A stretch of 30,647 bases of DNA from a virus. Positions 14,266 to 22,226 of the stretch are shown here, piece by piece. Position numbers and translations under genes: made by a program. How positions within the stretch are numbered: position 1 is the stretch's first letter; the number at the start of each line of letters is the position of its first letter. The stretch spans positions 1 to 30,647 of the IMG/VR virus record IMGVR_UViG_3300042346_000135. One strand, written 5' to 3'. Under the pieces are notes generated by a model, which searched no databases, was not told where the DNA came from, and was given only the letters and a program-made list of their open reading frames with translations.

Positions 14266-16844
14266 GGAATAAGGCCCATAGCTCTCATATTACGATCTCT
14301 ATCCATAGCATTAATTTGATCTTGAGTCATTCCTCCAGCAACAGCTTGGTTTAAATTTGCGTATTGACCATAATCATTAGTCGTAGGAGTAGGAGCAGTT
14401 GTTAAACTCACTTGATTAGGATTACTTAAGTTAATAGGTGGAGTTTGCACAGATTGGTTATTCGTATTTATAAAACTATTCATTGCGGCAGTATCTTCCA
14501 AGTCACCTTGATACCCTGCATTAGTTGCTATATCTTCTAACTCCTGTTGACTGCTAGGTGCATATGTGTAAGTTACGGCAGGTTGTGTTACGGTTGGTGC
14601 TACAGGACTAACTAAAGACGCAACGCCCCCTGCATTTATAAAACTATTCATTGCGGCAGTATCTTCCAAGTCACCTTGATACCCTGCATTAGTTGCGACC
14701 CTTTCTAAAAAAGAGTTTCCTTCTACTGCCGCTTTATCTACTGCCGCTTTATCTGCTGCCGCTTTAGTATCTGCTGCTAGTATGTTCGCACGATCAGCAG
14801 GGGTTATAAAACTCTCCATAGCTGCTGTATCTTCCAAGTCACCTTGATAACCCAGATTAGTTGCGTCCCTTTCTAAAAAAGAGTTTCCTTGTTGAGTTAC
14901 TGCAGGTTGTTGTGTTACGGCAGGTTGTTGTGTTACGGCAGGTTGTTGTGTGGACGTCTCTTGCTGTACTGCATTAGGAGTATTTAACAAGCTTGTAATA
15001 GAGGATGCTCCATTAGGCCCAGTCGCAGCAGTGTTCATATTACCCGTTGTTGTAAACCCACCTATGTTTGTAGCTATCCCATTGTTTGCCCCTGCGGATG
15101 CAGTCATAGCCGCCCTATTACGTGCTCCATCAATAGCAGTAGTTTGGTCTTGTCTTATTACAGCTGCAATAGCCGCTTGGTCTGCTGCATTACCGTTCTG
15201 AGCCCAGTATTGCTGAGCCGCAGTGAGCTCACTTGGGACAGTGTAAGGAGTTGTATTTGTAGCTATTCCATTATTAGGTGTAGGTGTAGGATTATACTGA
15301 TCTGCGGTAATATTTGCATTTTTTGAACTGACTGCTGTAGTAATATTACCGGTATTCCCTGCAAGTGAATCAATTAAAGTAGAGTATTTTATCCGATCTG
15401 CTAAATCAGGAGTACTAGCTGCAAGAGAGTTATACCAACTAGGGGTAGATGCAAACGCTGCACGTGTTTCAGGGGTAATATAATTATCAAAATTGTATTT
15501 AGATAAAAGTGCTTTATCCGCCGCTGCTTTATCCGCCGCTGCTTTATCCGCCGCTGCTTTATCCGCCGCTGCTTTATCCGCCGCTGCTTTATCCGCCGCT
15601 GCTTTATCCGCCGCTGCTTTATCCGCCGCTGCTTTATCCGCTGCTAACTCAGCGGCTGTTTTTACAGTAGGCTTACCTGTTATAGGCACTATAGGAAGTG
15701 TTGTTTTCGTTGTATCAGGCGCACCTGGTTTAGTTGCTTTCCCTGCTGAGTTAGTAATACTAGGCTGATATATTTTTGATAGTGCAGGGGATAAGCTTGT
15801 TATTGCTTTGGGGTCGTAAGGTTGACCAGCAGTATTAGCTAATTTTAATAAGTCTTTAGACGTGGGGGTGTTTTCAAACGGTTTTTTGATATTGGTTAAA
15901 TCAGGCGTCTCAGGCATCTTTAGCTGATTTGTATAACCCGCCGCGTAAGGATTTTTATACCCTGATAACATCCCGTTTAAAATGTTTGAGTATGGCGATG
16001 TAGAGTTAGCAACTAACTTACCAGAAGCATCTAATGACGGTGCGCGGTAAACCCCTTTATTAGGGTTGTAAGATTGTGTAAACCCAGTCATTTTATCAGG
16101 TTCTATCTCTCCCCCAGTATAAGCAAAGTTACCGTTAGCATCTTTAAAACTCCCTTTAGGAAGTAACCCTGTAATCCCATCAGTAGGTGTAGTTGTAGTA
16201 GTGGTATTTGACCCATCACCTGTGGTCGCATCTTTGGTTAACTTAGATACGTTTGAGTTATATGAATCTACTAATTTACTAGGGTCGTTTAATAGGGATT
16301 TGTATGTAGGGCTATCTGTAATATCACTAAATTGACTAGCTGATGACCCTAATGATTTAATAGTTGCTGTCCGTGCAACAGTTATAATTTGATTACCTAA
16401 ATCATTAAAATCGGCGCTCCCAGACGCAACTGCATCTATAAGGTCAGTGTTAATTAACGACTGGCCTTTATCAGTTTTTAAACCGCCAAAATCTTTTGTA
16501 AGCTGCGCTTTATATGCATCTACTGATGCAGGGTCTTTTGGGTCCAGTGCTAGGTAATCAGTGATGTATGAAGGCGGTTTAACTGTAGGGTCTTTAGCTA
16601 AGATAGTTTGAATAGACGTAGGTATTCCTGCATCTTTCATCCATAAGGCAAACGCCTTTTTAAGAGGTTCTTGAACAGTAGCTGTTGAGTTACTATTAAT
16701 TTCCAGTTGCCAAGTTTTTAGCTGGTCAGCAAGAGTAGCATCATCCGCTAGGTTATCTTGCAAAAGCTTTGCGTTACCCTTAGTAATGGCAGTTTGGGTT
16801 GGGGTAAGCCATGTGCTTTTAATGGTTGGGTCTAGTGGTTGCAT
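14262..16844 (-). CDS. Large repeat-rich virion protein of unknown function
   Basis: An 860-aa protein, low complexity outside its first ~200 residues. The N-terminal part is helical and ordered (e.g. TWQLEINSNSTATVQEPLKK, DPKDPASVDAYKAQLTKDFG). Then come a Thr/Asp linker, nine tandem AADKA units (about residues 400-445), an Asn/Thr/Ala-rich region, three QQPAVT units, and three copies of a motif centred on GYQGDLEDTAAMxSFI (starting near residues 651, 709 and 767). The C-terminus contains DQINAMDRDRNMRAMG. No catalytic motif is visible. It sits between a repeat-rich Gly/Ala protein and a GNAT-like protein, so an internal-core or ejection role is likely. It starts 9 nt after the upstream stop and ends in an ATGA overlap. 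Confidence 0.7.
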   Translation of the reverse strand: MQPLDPTIKSTWLTPTQTAITKGNAKLLQDNLADDATLADQLKTWQLEINSNSTATVQEPLKKAFALWMKDAGIPTSIQTILAKDPTVKPPSYITDYLALDPKDPASVDAYKAQLTKDFGGLKTDKGQSLINTDLIDAVASGSADFNDLGNQIITVARTATIKSLGSSASQFSDITDSPTYKSLLNDPSKLVDSYNSNVSKLTKDATTGDGSNTTTTTTPTDGITGLLPKGSFKDANGNFAYTGGEIEPDKMTGFTQSYNPNKGVYRAPSLDASGKLVANSTSPYSNILNGMLSGYKNPYAAGYTNQLKMPETPDLTNIKKPFENTPTSKDLLKLANTAGQPYDPKAITSLSPALSKIYQPSITNSAGKATKPGAPDTTKTTLPIVPITGKPTVKTAAELAADKAAADKAAADKAAADKAAADKAAADKAAADKAAADKAAADKALLSKYNFDNYITPETRAAFASTPSWYNSLAASTPDLADRIKYSTLIDSLAGNTGNITTAVSSKNANITADQYNPTPTPNNGIATNTTPYTVPSELTAAQQYWAQNGNAADQAAIAAVIRQDQTTAIDGARNRAAMTASAGANNGIATNIGGFTTTGNMNTAATGPNGASSITSLLNTPNAVQQETSTQQPAVTQQPAVTQQPAVTQQGNSFLERDATNLGYQGDLEDTAAMESFITPADRANILAADTKAAADKAAVDKAAVEGNSFLERVATNAGYQGDLEDTAAMNSFINAGGVASLVSPVAPTVTQPAVTYTYAPSSQQELEDIATNAGYQGDLEDTAAMNSFINTNNQSVQTPPINLSNPNQVSLTTAPTPTTNDYGQYANLNQAVAGGMTQDQINAMDRDRNMRAMGLIP
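14467..14893 (-). repeat. Three long in-frame repeats in the 860-aa protein
   Basis: Copies lie at about 14467-14545, 14635-14725 and 14805-14893. The first two share 62 identical consecutive bases (14467-14528 and 14635-14696). The second and third share a further nearly identical stretch downstream (14691-14721 and 14859-14889, differing at one base). All encode the GYQGDLEDTAAMxSFI motif; two also encode NSFLERxATN. Base-level identity over this length implies recent duplication or ongoing recombination. Confidence 0.9.
15511..15645 (-). repeat. Nine tandem 15-nt repeats encoding AADKA
   Basis: The 15-nt unit gctttatccgccgct (+ strand) occurs nine times head to tail. The first eight are identical and the ninth (15631-15645) has one change. 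On the coding (-) strand each unit gives Ala-Ala-Asp-Lys-Ala, a helix-favouring charged/Ala repeat. The unit length preserves frame for any copy number. Perfect identity suggests slippage-driven expansion. Related AADKA/AVDKA codons recur near 14735-14775. Confidence 0.95.
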
Positions 16845-16853
16845 TTGTATCTC

Positions 16854-18368
16854 CTATGCTGGTAAGTGTCTAGAGGCTTTAGGGTTGTCTGAAAACTTAC
16901 CCTTACCAGTTGTTTTTTTACGGTCTGATTGAATACGGTCCATCATTTGATAAAGACGTTTAGCGCCTGCATCAGTAGAGCCATTACCTAACTCAGAAAC
17001 AATACGTGCAGGCACTACGAACTCACCTTCAGCCAATCGAGCAGGTTGCTTACCACCAATAGTAGCAGGGATATCGTCAGAAACGCCATCGCCAGGACCT
17101 TTGAGCAGTCGTCCGCCATCAGAATACCCTCCTAAATCAGAAATACCACCATGTGCCATCAGTTGCACAGAGTCACCCATATAACCTTGGTTGTTTGACA
17201 CTTCGTTGCGGTTAGGGATATCAAGCGTTCCAGGACTTTGCATCTGCGGTGCTTGGTCATAGTTATCTAAATCGGTAATCCCACCCGCTGCAAACTGAGG
17301 ACCGTATGGACGATATACGTTAGGGTTCCACTTATAGTTACTACGAATACCTTTTTGTTCTGGTATCGTAGGGTCAGATGCCAAGGCAGAGTCTAAAGCC
17401 ATACCTGAACCCATACTAAGTGCAGCCGGAACAAGCACATCATGTTTAGCAGCAAAGTTACCGATACTCCCTAACGTACCCCCAGAACCAGCCATAGAAG
17501 CAAGACCAGCACCCGCAGCACCACCTACAGCACCAGTAAGTGCACCTTTACCCATAGCCTCACCAACATCTTGACCTTGTGCGCCAGCAACTAAACCGTT
17601 AATACCAGCATTCATAACACCGCCTTGCAGTGCCCCACCAGCCATTTTAAGACCCGTATTACCTACTATATTCCCTTGGTTATTTGTTAAATCAGCAAGA
17701 AAGCGAGTTCCCATATTGGCATCTGTGTAAGCTGAAGCATTGGCTATTTGGTCTGGGGTTGCTTGAGGACCAACAAAGCCGGGTTGTCCTGGGAGTGTAC
17801 TAATACCTCCAGAGGAACTATTCATAACGGACTGCTGACCTAGCATATTAGCCGCAGATTGATTACCCGCTACTCCTAGCGAATTTGGGGCTGTTGTTGG
17901 AACTACACTTGTACCTTGGGGACCTAACCCTGCAAACCCAGCACCTTGTTGAGCAGTTTGACTAACCCCTTCTTGCGCTAATTGCTCTGCACTTTTTTGA
18001 GCTACTTGTTGCGCTGTTTGACTAACCCCTTCTTGCGCTAATTGCTCTGCACTTTTTTGAGCTACTTGTTGCGCTGTTTGATTAACCCCTTCTTGTGCTA
18101 ATTGCTCTACACTTTTTTGAGCTACTTGCTCACCTACTTTGGATGCAACTTCTCCGCCTTGGAACGCTGGGCCTAATGCTCCTACAGCACCAGATGCTAA
18201 CCCACCAATACCGCCCATCAAAGCACCCTCACCAACATCTCCACCAGTAAGAGCAGAAACTCCAGCACCCAAGCCAGCACCAGCAACGGCACTAGCACTA
18301 GCACCAGCGGCAGCACCTAATAACCCTCCACCAGCCGCAGCGGTAACCATACTTGCAATAAAACTCAT
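16854..18368 (-). CDS. Gly/Ala-rich virion protein with 20-residue repeats
   Basis: A 504-aa protein starting at an ATGA overlap with the cupin gene. The first ~65 residues are a hydrophobic Gly/Ala stretch (AAAGGGLLGAAAGASASAVA), which could insert in a membrane. Residues ~80-140 are three tandem 20-residue helical repeats (consensus VAQKSAEQLAQEGVSQTAQQ). Later there is a second Gly/Ala-rich region, then FAAGG (359), MAHGG (404) and YSDGG (415). The C-terminal domain GPGDGVSDDIPATIGG, with EGEFVVPARIVSELGNGS, is one I recognise as recurrent in structural genes of environmental tailed phages, without a known function. Context and composition favour an internal or ejected virion protein. Confidence 0.75.
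   Translation of the reverse strand: MSFIASMVTAAAGGGLLGAAAGASASAVAGAGLGAGVSALTGGDVGEGALMGGIGGLASGAVGALGPAFQGGEVASKVGEQVAQKSVEQLAQEGVNQTAQQVAQKSAEQLAQEGVSQTAQQVAQKSAEQLAQEGVSQTAQQGAGFAGLGPQGTSVVPTTAPNSLGVAGNQSAANMLGQQSVMNSSSGGISTLPGQPGFVGPQATPDQIANASAYTDANMGTRFLADLTNNQGNIVGNTGLKMAGGALQGGVMNAGINGLVAGAQGQDVGEAMGKGALTGAVGGAAGAGLASMAGSGGTLGSIGNFAAKHDVLVPAALSMGSGMALDSALASDPTIPEQKGIRSNYKWNPNVYRPYGPQFAAGGITDLDNYDQAPQMQSPGTLDIPNRNEVSNNQGYMGDSVQLMAHGGISDLGGYSDGGRLLKGPGDGVSDDIPATIGGKQPARLAEGEFVVPARIVSELGNGSTDAGAKRLYQMMDRIQSDRKKTTGKGKFSDNPKASRHLPA
17951..18130 (-). repeat. Three tandem 60-nt repeats in the 504-aa protein gene
   Basis: Units begin at about 17951, 18011 and 18071 with an exact 60-nt period. 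The first two copies are identical over about 50 nt; the third differs by three substitutions (at about 18082, 18096 and 18109). Each encodes the 20-residue helical unit VAQKSxEQLAQEGVxQTAQQ. Confidence 0.95.
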
Positions 18369-18793
18369 AAACCTTCCCCAATTAACTGTTGTGTTTTTAG
18401 CTCGTACTCTTCAAAAGAACCAGATACAAGCGCTTCTTCGATAGCGTCAATGCTATCAAGGTCAGTTCGATGAACTGTAATAAATGTGCAATCTGTTTCA
18501 GCGTAGCCTAGGCGTTTAATACCGGGCTTATCAACTGTGATGTAAGGTGCGGTAACGACTGTAGACGTTTCACCGTTTGTGATGCGAAGTGTACCCTGAG
18601 CTAGAATACCAATGCTTTCGTGATTGTGAATCTTACCTGTAAGCAAACAGCCTTTAGGTATAAAAAGAGACCGACAATAAACACCGCTCAGATGATAATG
18701 CTGTGCGGGAGACTCTACCTGTGGCATAGTCTTCATAAGGGCTTCTAATTCTAAGATTTTTGGCATATTGCCAAGGGTTGCTAAATCGCTCAC
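18365..18793 (-). CDS. Cupin-fold protein
   Basis: A 142-aa protein starting with GTG at 18793; GGAGGT lies only 3 nt upstream (18797-18802), and an in-frame ATG at codon 10 has no ribosome site. The core SLFIPKGCLLTGKIHNHESI followed by ILAQGTLRITNGE and VTAPYITVDKPG matches a small single-domain cupin barrel. H56 and H58 form the HxH of cupin motif 1, but the glutamate of the usual motif is shifted and the motif 2 histidine is not evident, so metal binding is uncertain. Cupins of this kind are found among phage late genes; the substrate is unknown. It is followed by an ATGA overlap with the 504-aa gene. Confidence 0.7.
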   Translation of the reverse strand: MSDLATLGNMPKILELEALMKTMPQVESPAQHYHLSGVYCRSLFIPKGCLLTGKIHNHESIGILAQGTLRITNGETSTVVTAPYITVDKPGIKRLGYAETDCTFITVHRTDLDSIDAIEEALVSGSFEEYELKTQQLIGEGL

Positions 18794-18820
18794 GATACCT
18801 CCAAAGTTTAGCTAATAATA

Positions 18821-19450
18821 TCATGAGTATAGTGCTGAAACAAACGTAGCGGTAAGGATGACAGGAGGTATCGCAGGGGAGAATGAATTAGCTGCTACTG
18901 CTTTTAATATAACGTCCACATGGTCAGCTGCCCAGTAAAGCTCAAAGTAATCTCCAGCATTCATTGGAAGTACAAAATTCCATGCAGCTACCATCTCAGA
19001 ACTACTAGACCCCGTTAGCTGAAGCTTAGTATTAGAGTCAGGAATATCTACCCCATTTACTCTAGGCCATATCCACGCAGACATCGCACTACCTGAAGTC
19101 TTAGCCAGTTGCGCTGAGAACTGAAAGTTGTAGTATCCAGCCACGCTGGTTACGATGTGTGATGTAGTTGTTCCAATAGCAACTTGATTTGATACGGCTG
19201 TATTGTTAAACGGTATAGCGTAAGCCGTATTTATAACAGGTATCGTCTGCTGCGTAGTCAAATAAAAACTACCGACAGGAAATTTAAAAGCCGCTCCCCC
19301 TGCAATACTCAGCAGGGATTGGAACGTATTATCGAGTTGATTGAAGTATAAGCGCAGTACGTTGTTTAATTGGTCAAGGTAGTTACGGCTATATTGCACC
19401 TCAGCAAAAGGTAAACTTGGTGCTTTAGGGGTTTGGACTGTAATACTCAT
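18821..19450 (-). CDS. Virion fibre/appendage protein with C1q/TNF-like C-terminal domain
   Basis: A 209-aa protein coupled to the upstream stabilisation gene by an ATGA overlap. The N-terminal ~60 residues are helical (NYLDQLNNVLRLYFNQLDN), likely a trimeric stalk. Residues ~75-209 look like a C1q/TNF-type jelly roll: FPVGSFYLTTQQTIP, the strand AGYYNFQFSAQLAKTSGS, WIWPRVNGVDIPDS and AGDYFELYWAADHVDV. Such domains trimerise and often bind ligands at the tips of phage appendages. It probably forms a tail-associated knob or spike. The jelly-roll call rests on the strand pattern and the aromatic spacing. Confidence 0.6.
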   Translation of the reverse strand: MSITVQTPKAPSLPFAEVQYSRNYLDQLNNVLRLYFNQLDNTFQSLLSIAGGAAFKFPVGSFYLTTQQTIPVINTAYAIPFNNTAVSNQVAIGTTTSHIVTSVAGYYNFQFSAQLAKTSGSAMSAWIWPRVNGVDIPDSNTKLQLTGSSSSEMVAAWNFVLPMNAGDYFELYWAADHVDVILKAVAANSFSPAIPPVILTATFVSALYS

Positions 19451-21534
19451 TTCTGCCCGTCTTGCTTAATTTCGAGTCGCATAGCACCCAACTGCCACAT
19501 AGACCCTAGCTGATTGTTATACACTTTAAAAGAAAACTGTCTACCGCGTACGCGGATAAATACTTGTCCTGTAAACTTCTCAATAGGCACAGTCGCTGTG
19601 CGCGTTACCGCCGCTTCATTTGTTCCGCCAACAGACGCTGGGTCTGTATACCCACTCCCTGCGTTCATCAAAGGGATAATAGAAAGTGTTGCTGTTGGGT
19701 TCTCTGTTGTAGAACCTCTAAACGTCATATCAGGCAGGATTCTGCGAATAAACACAAAGTTGTGTCCGTCATCAATATCAGTTTCAGAGCTTGTAATGTA
19801 AGACTCAATAGCTGTAGGCGTAGCTGTCTCGTTATTATCAAGACCACTTTCGTGGTTAACTAAGTTATTTGAGTAAGTAGCTGCAATAGGGAATTCTAAA
19901 ATCCCAGAGTCAAGCCAAGCGGTGCGACCCATCGTGCCGTAATACCATATATCTTCAGCGTAATTATATACTGCATATTTGTCCACCACAGTGCTACCGG
20001 CAGAGCAGTAGAACCACCAGACTTCGTTAAACCCTTCGTTGGTACTGGCAAAGACTTGCTCTGCTTGTTGTGTATTAAAGTCATTAAATATGTACTCCCG
20101 TAAGTCGCAGTTTTGTGTTTGCACACGACCATCGTATTTATAGAATTTATCTCGCCCCATCCAGTACACAACACCCGAAGCCAAAGCAGCTGAGTTTTCA
20201 CCTACGATAGAGATATTATCCCCAAGAAGCTGTGCGCTCCACACCAGCGGGTAACCTAAGTACTGCATAGAGTAGAGCGTAGAATCCGTCCAAACTAGAA
20301 TCTCTTGGCGTGTTTGCAATGCCGTAATAATCTGAGACCCACGAGTTAAAGTCAGTGAACCTGCTTGATTAGTAGTAGATGGTGTCCAGTCAGCGGCATT
20401 CTCTTGGTCAGACCAGCGTATTAACAGTGGGCTTTGAGCAGATACACCGTAGTCATTAGCACCAAAAGCAAATACAAAGCGGAAAGTGTCTGATACGGTA
20501 ATATAGTTTTGAATAGTTGGGACATCTGAAGCTCCAGCAATAGTCGTTAAATTTACTGCGCGTGCTGAAATAGATTGGGTACCTGACCCTGCTACAGTAG
20601 CGTTGATTAGAGTCCCTGCGGAGTCAGTTATATTAAACACACCTGCAACATAATTTTTTATATAGTAAGTCGTACCTGTACTAAGCCCTGTAGGAAGTGT
20701 GCCTGACGTTTCAAAGGCTATTGGTGCGCCTTCTGTATACTGGTTTGTAGTAGTAATAACTGCTGGAGATGCTACTGAAATAGTTGCTGTAGTAGATGCA
20801 ACCCCTCTCTCTGCATAATAATAATACATAGCGCCAGTACGCGGACCAAAGACCAAGTCTTCACCGTAGTTACTCTGAGACCAAAGGCGAAGAGAATCCG
20901 TAGTCGCAACGCCGGTACCCCATACACCAAACCCCCAACCGCCAGCACCCCAACCAGTCACTGCGGTTTGAATCTGTGGACCGCTATTTATCTGATATAC
21001 AGCCCGGACTGTGCCGCCGTTCCCAGTGTCTCCACTGGTTGCCGCTATACTAACTGAAATCGTGTAAGAGTTTACACTAACATACGTAATCTGGTGCTCG
21101 GTATTAAGTACAGCTGCCGTGATAGCCCCACCTAAAGTTGTTGCACCGTTATAAGTAACAAAGTCCCCATTAATGCACCCATGTGAAGGCGCTGTCACCG
21201 TAATGACCGTTGAGCCTGTAGTGGCTGCAAAGGGTGTAGTCAGGTTAGTTGCTGTGCGAATAGGCGTAATGTCGTTATAGTACCCACCACGAGAGATATA
21301 GAACTTAGTATTTGTTCCAACACCTATAAGCGGTATCTGAGCAAGTGTTTGCCAAGCCCATAGTGAGCGACATACTCCATTAAAGGTAGAACTAGAAATG
21401 CGATTCCAACCCCCTATTTTCTGTGGAGTACCTTGACGAAAGCGTATTTTATTGCAGTCGTACCATCCTCCTTCTGTAAAATACCGGGAATTTTCGCGAT
21501 TAACGCCTGACTTCACTACGAGTTTTTTAAGCAT
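19447..21534 (-). CDS. Tail/DNA-stabilisation protein (P22 gp10-like)
   Basis: A 695-aa protein. The N-terminus GGWYDCNKIRFRQGTPQKIG and the later ILVWTDSTLYSMQYLG, WMGRDKFYKYDGRVQ and NEVWWFYCSAGS segments match the pattern of phage packaged-DNA stabilisation (P22 gp10-type) proteins, which form part of the short tail's hub below the connector. Repeating aromatic beta units suggest a propeller or multi-blade beta fold. A Thr/Gly-rich stretch with GWGAGGWGFGVWGTG (about 190-205) is inserted in the middle; a similar GWG segment opens the 169-aa protein at 24884-25393. The family usual length is shorter (P22 gp10 has 472 aa), so extra beta insertions are present. It starts 3 nt after the lysozyme stop. 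Confidence 0.55.
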   Translation of the reverse strand: MLKKLVVKSGVNRENSRYFTEGGWYDCNKIRFRQGTPQKIGGWNRISSSTFNGVCRSLWAWQTLAQIPLIGVGTNTKFYISRGGYYNDITPIRTATNLTTPFAATTGSTVITVTAPSHGCINGDFVTYNGATTLGGAITAAVLNTEHQITYVSVNSYTISVSIAATSGDTGNGGTVRAVYQINSGPQIQTAVTGWGAGGWGFGVWGTGVATTDSLRLWSQSNYGEDLVFGPRTGAMYYYYAERGVASTTATISVASPAVITTTNQYTEGAPIAFETSGTLPTGLSTGTTYYIKNYVAGVFNITDSAGTLINATVAGSGTQSISARAVNLTTIAGASDVPTIQNYITVSDTFRFVFAFGANDYGVSAQSPLLIRWSDQENAADWTPSTTNQAGSLTLTRGSQIITALQTRQEILVWTDSTLYSMQYLGYPLVWSAQLLGDNISIVGENSAALASGVVYWMGRDKFYKYDGRVQTQNCDLREYIFNDFNTQQAEQVFASTNEGFNEVWWFYCSAGSTVVDKYAVYNYAEDIWYYGTMGRTAWLDSGILEFPIAATYSNNLVNHESGLDNNETATPTAIESYITSSETDIDDGHNFVFIRRILPDMTFRGSTTENPTATLSIIPLMNAGSGYTDPASVGGTNEAAVTRTATVPIEKFTGQVFIRVRGRQFSFKVYNNQLGSMWQLGAMRLEIKQDGQK

Positions 21535-21537
21535 TAC

Positions 21538-21987
21538 TTAGTCCTGTTTTAAAAACAACTCAGCTTCAGCGTTTCTACGTCTCGTTAAGCCTGCGAGTGG
21601 TTTGCCACCTGCTTTGTCCCAGCGTAGGAATTGCTTGGCTACTTCTGATTTAGGCTCACCCGCTTTAAGCATCTTGACAAGCGTTGAAGAGACAAAGTTC
21701 CCACTGCCGATGTTATAGCATAAAGAAACTAAAGCGTCATACTCATTCTGTGTAAGCTCAACACCTACCGTATTTACTGTGTGTTCGTAGGCTGCTACTG
21801 TTTTAGTAAGTAGCATTAATGCCGCTCCTTCATTTGGGAGAGCTTGATTTGCTTTTACAGGACTACCATCTGCATAGCGCGTTGAGCCAATACCAATAGT
21901 CCAAACACCTGCTGGGCATTTATAAGAGATTAGTTTGCACCCTTCAAACTCTTTAATTAACTTTAACCCTTCCGCACCAATTTTCAT
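21538..21987 (-). CDS. Endolysin, GH24 lysozyme (T4/P22-type muramidase)
   Basis: A 149-aa single-domain lysozyme that cleaves the MurNAc-GlcNAc bond of peptidoglycan. The catalytic signature is E15-x8-C24-x5-T30 (FEGCKLISYKCPAGVWTIG), with the family's aspartate replaced by cysteine. Cysteine at this site is found in natural homologues, and the equivalent D20C change in T4 lysozyme keeps activity. The downstream core (NEYDALVSLCYNIGSGNF, GLTRRRNAEAELFL) is typical of the family. No signal peptide or SAR segment is seen, so export should depend on the holin-like proteins encoded just upstream. It is coupled to the 81-aa holin-like gene by an ATGA overlap. Confidence 0.93.
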   Translation of the reverse strand: MKIGAEGLKLIKEFEGCKLISYKCPAGVWTIGIGSTRYADGSPVKANQALPNEGAALMLLTKTVAAYEHTVNTVGVELTQNEYDALVSLCYNIGSGNFVSSTLVKMLKAGEPKSEVAKQFLRWDKAGGKPLAGLTRRRNAEAELFLKQD

Positions 21988-22226
21988 TTCTTCCCTCTCA
22001 TTAGTAGTATGGTAGACAGCTTCTGACTTAGGCGTATCATATCATTATCTAACACACGAATCTGGTCAATTAACTCAATTAAGGCATCCATCGCTTCTTG
22101 CAAAATCGGTTTAACTATTGTAGTTACCCAAACCCACACAAAGTACACGATGTACCCCATGCCGCCAGCCGATACAATCGGAAAGCCATACACATTAATA
22201 TATTTTGCAATTGCCTCAGCGTCCAT
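21984..22226 (-). CDS. Holin-like small membrane protein (second of a related pair)
   Basis: An 80-aa protein using ATG at 22226, which overlaps the upstream stop as TGATG; a GTG one codon upstream (22229) is also possible and would give 81 aa. One transmembrane segment (GFPIVSAGGMGYIVYFVWVW, about residues 13-32) is followed by an amphipathic charged helix with heptad spacing (DALIELIDQIRVLDNDMIR) and a basic tail. One transmembrane helix plus a cytoplasmic coiled coil, directly upstream of a lysozyme, fits a holin that controls endolysin release. It aligns end to end with the product of the preceding gene. Confidence 0.65.
   Translation of the reverse strand: MDAEAIAKYINVYGFPIVSAGGMGYIVYFVWVWVTTIVKPILQEAMDALIELIDQIRVLDNDMIRLSQKLSTILLMRGKK

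Noticed and set aside
14467-14893. Possible diversity-generating retroelement template/variable repeat pair
   Set aside because: No reverse transcriptase, and mismatches between copies are not concentrated at adenines.
15511-15645. Possible CRISPR array
   Set aside because: Units are contiguous without spacers, 15 nt long, and in frame within a coding gene; no cas genes are present.
15493-15768. + strand frame encoding ALSAA repeats
   Set aside because: Shadow of the AADKA array on the opposite strand; begins with TTG and has no domain.
18139-18444. + strand Pro/Ala-rich frame
   Set aside because: Antisense of the Gly/Ala-rich start of the 504-aa protein.
18794-18820. Possible promoter or RNA gene in the gap before the cupin gene
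   Set aside because: Only 27 nt, taken up by the GGAGGT ribosome site; no -35/-10 pair or hairpin.
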